Assembly (NCBI RefSeq): GCF_014192015.1
Contig: NZ_JACHXJ010000005.1
Coordinates: 248,001-312,000 of the forward strand
DNA length: 64,000 bases
Direction of reading: 5' to 3'
Origin: Paenibacillus rhizosphaerae
Lineage (GTDB): Bacteria > Bacillota > Bacilli > Paenibacillales > Paenibacillaceae
Under the pieces are notes generated by a model. That model was not told where the DNA came from and made no database searches. It saw only the letters and a program-made list of their open reading frames with translations. Both the position numbers and the translations under genes were made by a program. Shown in pieces: positions 60,567-64,000 of the stretch. The number at the start of each line of letters is the position of its first letter. Positions within the stretch are counted from its first letter, which is position 1.

Positions 60567-60604
60567 AAAAAGCCTTTATCCCATGCGGGATAAAGGCTTT
60601 TTTT
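60567..60604. terminator. Terminator of the EmrAB-like operon
   Basis: AAAAAGCCTTTATCC pairs with GGGATAAAGGCTTTTTTT, 5-nt loop. Minus-strand terminator 70 bp after the transporter stop. Confidence 0.88.
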
Positions 60605-60674
60605 CGGTTGTGTATGGTGGACTCCAAGAATCCAATGTCCAATATAGTTGGTGCGGCAGCTTTGGGTCTGAGGC

Positions 60675-62219
60675 TTACGGCTGCTTGGCCGGGCTGCCTG
60701 ACTGTTTGCCCTTGTGCGCCCGGCGCAGAAAGAGGGAAAAGAACAAGGCGGCGATGGCGAACCAGGTCGCTACGATGAAAGCGTCATTGATGCCGTTGAT
60801 GCTTGCATTCGACGATACCAGCCCCAGCACCGACTGCAGGGCCAGCGATACGCCGCTTTCGGCGGGAACCCCTGCAGTGGCGGCCACTTCCTGCCCAAGT
60901 GCAGCGATATCCTGCATGATGAACGGATTGTCTTCGTTGTAGAGCGTGGCGGATTCCGCTATATGAAACGTGGTGCGCGTCGACATCACCGTTACAAGCA
61001 GCGCGGTCCCGATCGACCCGGCCACCTGCCGCATCGTGTTGGACATTGCCGTTCCGTGGCTTCCAAGGTAGTAGGGAAGCTGGTTGAGTCCCTCAGTCTG
61101 CACCGACATCATGATCAGCGACATGCCGAAGCTGCGGATGGTATAGAGCATCATCAGATGCGAATACGACGTGGCGTCGGTCAACCGGCTGAACTCGAAG
61201 GTCATGACCGCGGTGATGAGCAGGCCGATAATGGCCAGGGGCCGTGCGCCGATTTTATCGAAAATCGCTCCCGAGATCGGGGACATGATCCCCATCAGGA
61301 TCGCCCCTGGCAGAAGGAGCAAGCCGGACTGGAGCGGGGTGAACCCCCGGATATTTTGCAGGTAAATCGGGAGCAGCAGCATCGCACCGAACAGCATCAT
61401 GTTGACGAGGCCGCCGACAACCGTCGAGACCGAGAAGATGTCGTATTTAAACACGCGGAAATCCAGCATCGGCGAGTCCATGTTCAGCTCGCGCACGATA
61501 AACAGGATAATAAACACGGCGCCAGCAATCAGCGAGCCAAGTACCGTGAAGCTGGTCCAGCCCTTGTCTCCGGCGGAGCTGAATCCGTACAGCAGGATCC
61601 CGAAGCCCAGGGTAGAGAAGACGACGCCCCAGAAGTCGAATTTCGGTTTGGTCAGGCGGTTGATGTTTTTCAGCCACTTCAGGGCGAACAGAATGTCAAG
61701 AACGGCCAGCGGAATGACCATGAAGAACAAGATCCGCCACGTATAATGCTCCACGATCCATCCCGATAACGTGGGTCCGATCGCCGGTGCGAACATCAGG
61801 GCAATCCCCATCATGCCCATCGCGGTTCCGCGTTTTTCGGGCGGGAAAACCGTCAGGAACACATTCATGACGACGGGCATGATGATTCCCGCTCCGCTGG
61901 CCTGCACGACGCGGCCGAACAGCATCAGCGGAAAGTTGGTGCTGACGGCGCAGAGCACCGCGCCGACGGTGAAAAGGCTCATGGCCGTAATAAAGAGAAC
62001 CCGGGTCCCGTAGGACTCGATCAGAAAAGCGGTGACCGGAACGAGCACGCCGTTCACCAGCATGTAGGCGGTGGACAGCCACTGCACCGTCGTTGCGGAA
62101 ACATTAAAATCGATCATCAGGTGGGGGATCGCCACATTCAGCAGCGTCTGGTTCAGGATGGAGACGAACGCCCCAAGCATGAGCACCGTCAAGGTTCGCC
62201 CCATATGTATGTTTTCCAT
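60675..62219 (-). CDS. DHA2-family MFS drug exporter (EmrB-like)
   Basis: A 514-aa transporter with about 14 helices. Family features are GAFVSILNQTLLNVAIPHLM, the STAYMLVNGVLVPVTAFLIESYG motif A region, and motif C FAPAIGPTLSGWIVEHYTWR. It follows an adaptor gene by 12 bp, so it forms an EmrAB-like pair. The substrate is unknown; such pumps extrude drugs or lipids. Confidence 0.94.
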   Translation of the reverse strand: MENIHMGRTLTVLMLGAFVSILNQTLLNVAIPHLMIDFNVSATTVQWLSTAYMLVNGVLVPVTAFLIESYGTRVLFITAMSLFTVGAVLCAVSTNFPLMLFGRVVQASGAGIIMPVVMNVFLTVFPPEKRGTAMGMMGIALMFAPAIGPTLSGWIVEHYTWRILFFMVIPLAVLDILFALKWLKNINRLTKPKFDFWGVVFSTLGFGILLYGFSSAGDKGWTSFTVLGSLIAGAVFIILFIVRELNMDSPMLDFRVFKYDIFSVSTVVGGLVNMMLFGAMLLLPIYLQNIRGFTPLQSGLLLLPGAILMGIMSPISGAIFDKIGARPLAIIGLLITAVMTFEFSRLTDATSYSHLMMLYTIRSFGMSLIMMSVQTEGLNQLPYYLGSHGTAMSNTMRQVAGSIGTALLVTVMSTRTTFHIAESATLYNEDNPFIMQDIAALGQEVAATAGVPAESGVSLALQSVLGLVSSNASINGINDAFIVATWFAIAALFFSLFLRRAHKGKQSGSPAKQP

Positions 62220-62231
62220 TAGACAAGCCCC

Positions 62232-62867
62232 CTAAATATGAATTCGAACGGTCGCATTCATGCCTGGAACGAGCCCGAGGCCTTTATACCCCTCAATGGT
62301 CACGACAATAGGGATGACTTGCGTTACTTTGGTGTAGTTGGCATTGGAGTTGGTCGTTGGAAACAACGAGAACGTAGAGGCGGTAGCCAATCCGATTTGA
62401 TCGATTCTGCCGGTCAGCGTCGTATCCGGAAAGGCATCAACGTAAACGTCGACGGTTTGGCCGACCTTGATTTTATCCAGCTTGGTTTCTTCTATATTGG
62501 CCGTAATCCACAGGTTGTTCAGGTTGAAGGCTCTTGCCAGCGAAGTCCCTGGGGATACATAAGAATTGGGAACCGCCGTTTGCTGAACGATGGTGGAGTT
62601 CACAGGGAAGGTAATATCAAGCCGGGTACCTCCGGAGGTTACGCTTCCGACGACATCGCCGGAATTATAGTATTTACCGACGGATCCGTTCCAGGTCGTA
62701 AGCTTGCCGGCTGCCGGAGCGGTGATGGATACTCCCTGTCCGGTGACTTGGGCGTTGTCGGTTTTAATATAGCTGGAGGTCTGGTTGTAGTAATAAATGG
62801 CCGCGCCGCCCAAGACGAGCACAATGATGACGACTACAACGTTGACCAGCAGTGCACGCGAATTCAT
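62232..62867 (-). CDS. Short HlyD/EmrA-like adaptor
   Basis: A 211-aa membrane-anchored adaptor with one N-terminal helix (NVVVVIIVLVLGGAAIYYY), then a biotin-lipoyl-like region YIKTDNAQVTGQGVSITAPAAGKL and TVYVDAFPDT-type beta barrel with GQTVDVYVDAFPD. The usual long coiled-coil hairpin of EmrA is absent, as in many Gram-positive adaptors. ATG 62867 is chosen (GGAGGG about 11 bp upstream); the longer frame to 62921 contains an unlikely Cys/Glu start. First gene of the EmrAB-like pair. Confidence 0.85.
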   Translation of the reverse strand: MNSRALLVNVVVVIIVLVLGGAAIYYYNQTSSYIKTDNAQVTGQGVSITAPAAGKLTTWNGSVGKYYNSGDVVGSVTSGGTRLDITFPVNSTIVQQTAVPNSYVSPGTSLARAFNLNNLWITANIEETKLDKIKVGQTVDVYVDAFPDTTLTGRIDQIGLATASTFSLFPTTNSNANYTKVTQVIPIVVTIEGYKGLGLVPGMNATVRIHI

Positions 62868-63037
62868 AACAGCATATTCCCTCCTAAAGTTTGCTTCCTC
62901 AGTACAGATATACAAGAGCATCTCCTAATCGCCCCATTCATATTCGATAGAGGAATACCCCCGGACCATCGCAAGGATAAAGGAACGCCGCCCTGGGGAT
63001 AAATAAGAAATCCAGTTGATGAAGGGGGAGTTAAAGC

Positions 63038-63586
63038 ATGAAAGTGTACGTCGTTTATGACAGCGAAAACGGCCACACGGAAGCGTTGGCGCGTTCCGTT
63101 TGGGAAGGGGCTTCGAGCGTAGACGGAGCTGAGGCGGAAATCGCTCACGTTAATGAAGCGGACATTTATAAACTTGAAGATATGGATGCCATCGTATGGG
63201 GATGTCCTGGACATTTTGGAACCATCAGTTCAGGACTCAAAAATTGGATGGACAAGCTTGGCTACCTGTGGGCGCAGGGCAAGCTGGTCAACAAAGTCGG
63301 GGCCGTATTCTGCACGACGGCGACCGTGCACGGCGGGGTGGAATCCACCATGATCAACCTGCTGACGCCGATGCTCCACAACGGCATGATCGTTGTCGGC
63401 CTTCCCGGAAATATACCGGAGAACGCCCTGTACGGATCGTATTACGGCGTGGGCGTGACGTGTCCCGTGGAGCTTTCGGATGACGATCCCAAAAACCTGC
63501 CCAGCGAAAACGACCTCGCCCTGGGCCGTGCATTAGGCAAGCGCGTAGCCGAATTGTCCGGACGGTTCTCTACGGCAGCAAGGTAA
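63038..63586 (+). CDS. Flavodoxin / WrbA-like NAD(P)H:quinone oxidoreductase
   Basis: A 182-aa flavodoxin-fold protein. The FMN phosphate loop is [13 protein letters not shown], then [22 protein letters not shown] and [16 protein letters not shown], the WrbA/flavodoxin_2 pattern. Likely a two-electron quinone reductase that limits oxidative stress. GAAGGGGGAG lies 11 bp before the ATG. Divergent from the EmrAB-like genes. Confidence 0.88.
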   Translation: MKVYVVYDSENGHTEALARSVWEGASSVDGAEAEIAHVNEADIYKLEDMDAIVWGCPGHFGTISSGLKNWMDKLGYLWAQGKLVNKVGAVFCTTATVHGGVESTMINLLTPMLHNGMIVVGLPGNIPENALYGSYYGVGVTCPVELSDDDPKNLPSENDLALGRALGKRVAELSGRFSTAAR

Positions 63587-63596
63587 GGTATAGGCT

Positions 63597-64000
63597 ATGG
63601 TTATCGCCTTTATCGTTCTGGCTGTCCTCGCCCTGGTCTTTCTTTTTATTTACAACGCCCGGATATCCAAGAAAACGGCGAAAAAGCAGGCTCAGGAACC
63701 TGTCCGGAACAACCAAGAAGCGGATCCAGCCGCTCATCTTGAACCTGTGAAGGCGAAGGAACCGCCGCCGGCGGCAGCCAAACCGGTGAACGCCCAACAG
63801 GTAAGAAAGCCTGAGCCGGTGCCGGTGCTAACCCGGAGGCCGCAGGCCGCGGAGCAGCAAGGCGACCGGGCCTACCGCGAGGCGATCCGGCAGTTCGCCG
63901 GAGGCACGCCGGCCAAGGAAGAGGAGCCGCCGGCGCCAAAGCCAGACTACAGCACGGACAACGCCTACCGGGAGGCGCTGCGGTCGATGGCGAAGAACAA
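63597..64000 (+). CDS. Membrane-anchored, Pro/Ala/Glu-rich protein (truncated by window)
   Basis: Open frame to the right edge: 134 codons without a stop. One N-terminal helix (VIAFIVLAVLALVFLFIY), then a long low-complexity stretch rich in Pro, Ala, Lys and Glu, with two related units DRAYREAIRQFA and DNAYREALRSMA. Start ATG 63597, 10 bp after the flavodoxin stop, with AAGGTA upstream, so likely an operon mate. Family unknown; the rest lies beyond the window. Confidence 0.75.
   Translation, partial: MVIAFIVLAVLALVFLFIYNARISKKTAKKQAQEPVRNNQEADPAAHLEPVKAKEPPPAAAKPVNAQQVRKPEPVPVLTRRPQAAEQQGDRAYREAIRQFAGGTPAKEEEPPAPKPDYSTDNAYREALRSMAKN

Noticed and set aside
1-64000. tRNA, rRNA, prophage, IS element, restriction-modification or toxin-antitoxin genes
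   Set aside because: Looked for on both strands by eye; no clover-leaf, rRNA, transposase, integrase or phage structural protein was recognised.

Overview
The window looks like a chromosomal segment of a spore-forming, moderately GC-rich Firmicute, most likely Paenibacillus or a close relative. The basis is protein-level resemblance to Bacillus families (YclNOPQ, AdeR/Ald, LipL, YdjO, CitG-type fumarase, spore-coat YheC/YheD and CotSA-like proteins), Bacillus-type ribosome binding sites and clear intrinsic terminators. I see no rRNA, tRNA, CRISPR array, prophage or insertion sequence. Most of the content is ordinary core and accessory metabolism, transport and regulation.

Layout. 1-180: edge copy of a dispersed noncoding repeat. 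0.3-5 kb: two-component system, cupin, an MpsC/DUF2294 gene behind a long structured leader with an early terminator, and lipL. 5-13 kb: a possible gene remnant, ydjO, a secreted beta-propeller/phosphoesterase, an RND exporter followed by a short 11-bp minisatellite, and a secreted copper-amine-oxidase-N domain protein. 13-21 kb: ald with its divergent PucR-type regulator, a glycosyltransferase, and a heterodimeric ABC exporter. 20.9-21.8 kb: a gene-free, repeat-packed block with two more copies of the edge repeat around a 37-bp tandem array. 21.8-26 kb: a Tat cassette, i.e. a Tat-signal small subunit, a GMC flavoprotein, tatC and tatA in one operon, divergent from a cytochrome c lipoprotein. 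26-30 kb: sugar ABC importer without an ATPase, and DedA. 30-34.6 kb: Fur-boxed petrobactin-type siderophore importer yclNOPQ. 34.6-46.4 kb: hypothetical membrane and lipoproteins, a wHTH-TPR regulator with an MFS pump, a spore-coat pair, an ABC exporter, and small unknown proteins. 46.5-52.7 kb: cydABDC behind two palindromic Rex/Fnr-type sites. 52.8-64 kb: a 53-aa protein, a TetR/MFS pair with shared operators, fumarase, alkaline phosphatase, amino-acid permease, LysE, an EmrAB-like pair, a WrbA-like flavodoxin and a truncated membrane-anchored protein at the right edge.

Themes: electron transfer at the membrane (Tat-exported FAD dehydrogenase plus cytochrome c, cytochrome bd), envelope export (RND, ABC, MFS), iron and phosphate scavenging. 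The most distinctive items are the self-contained Tat/dehydrogenase cassette, the repeat block with its 190-bp family, the structured leader before the mpsC-like gene, and the operator sets deduced for cyd and the TetR/MFS pair. I did not find a convincing entirely new multi-gene system. Assignments are by eye, without database searches.
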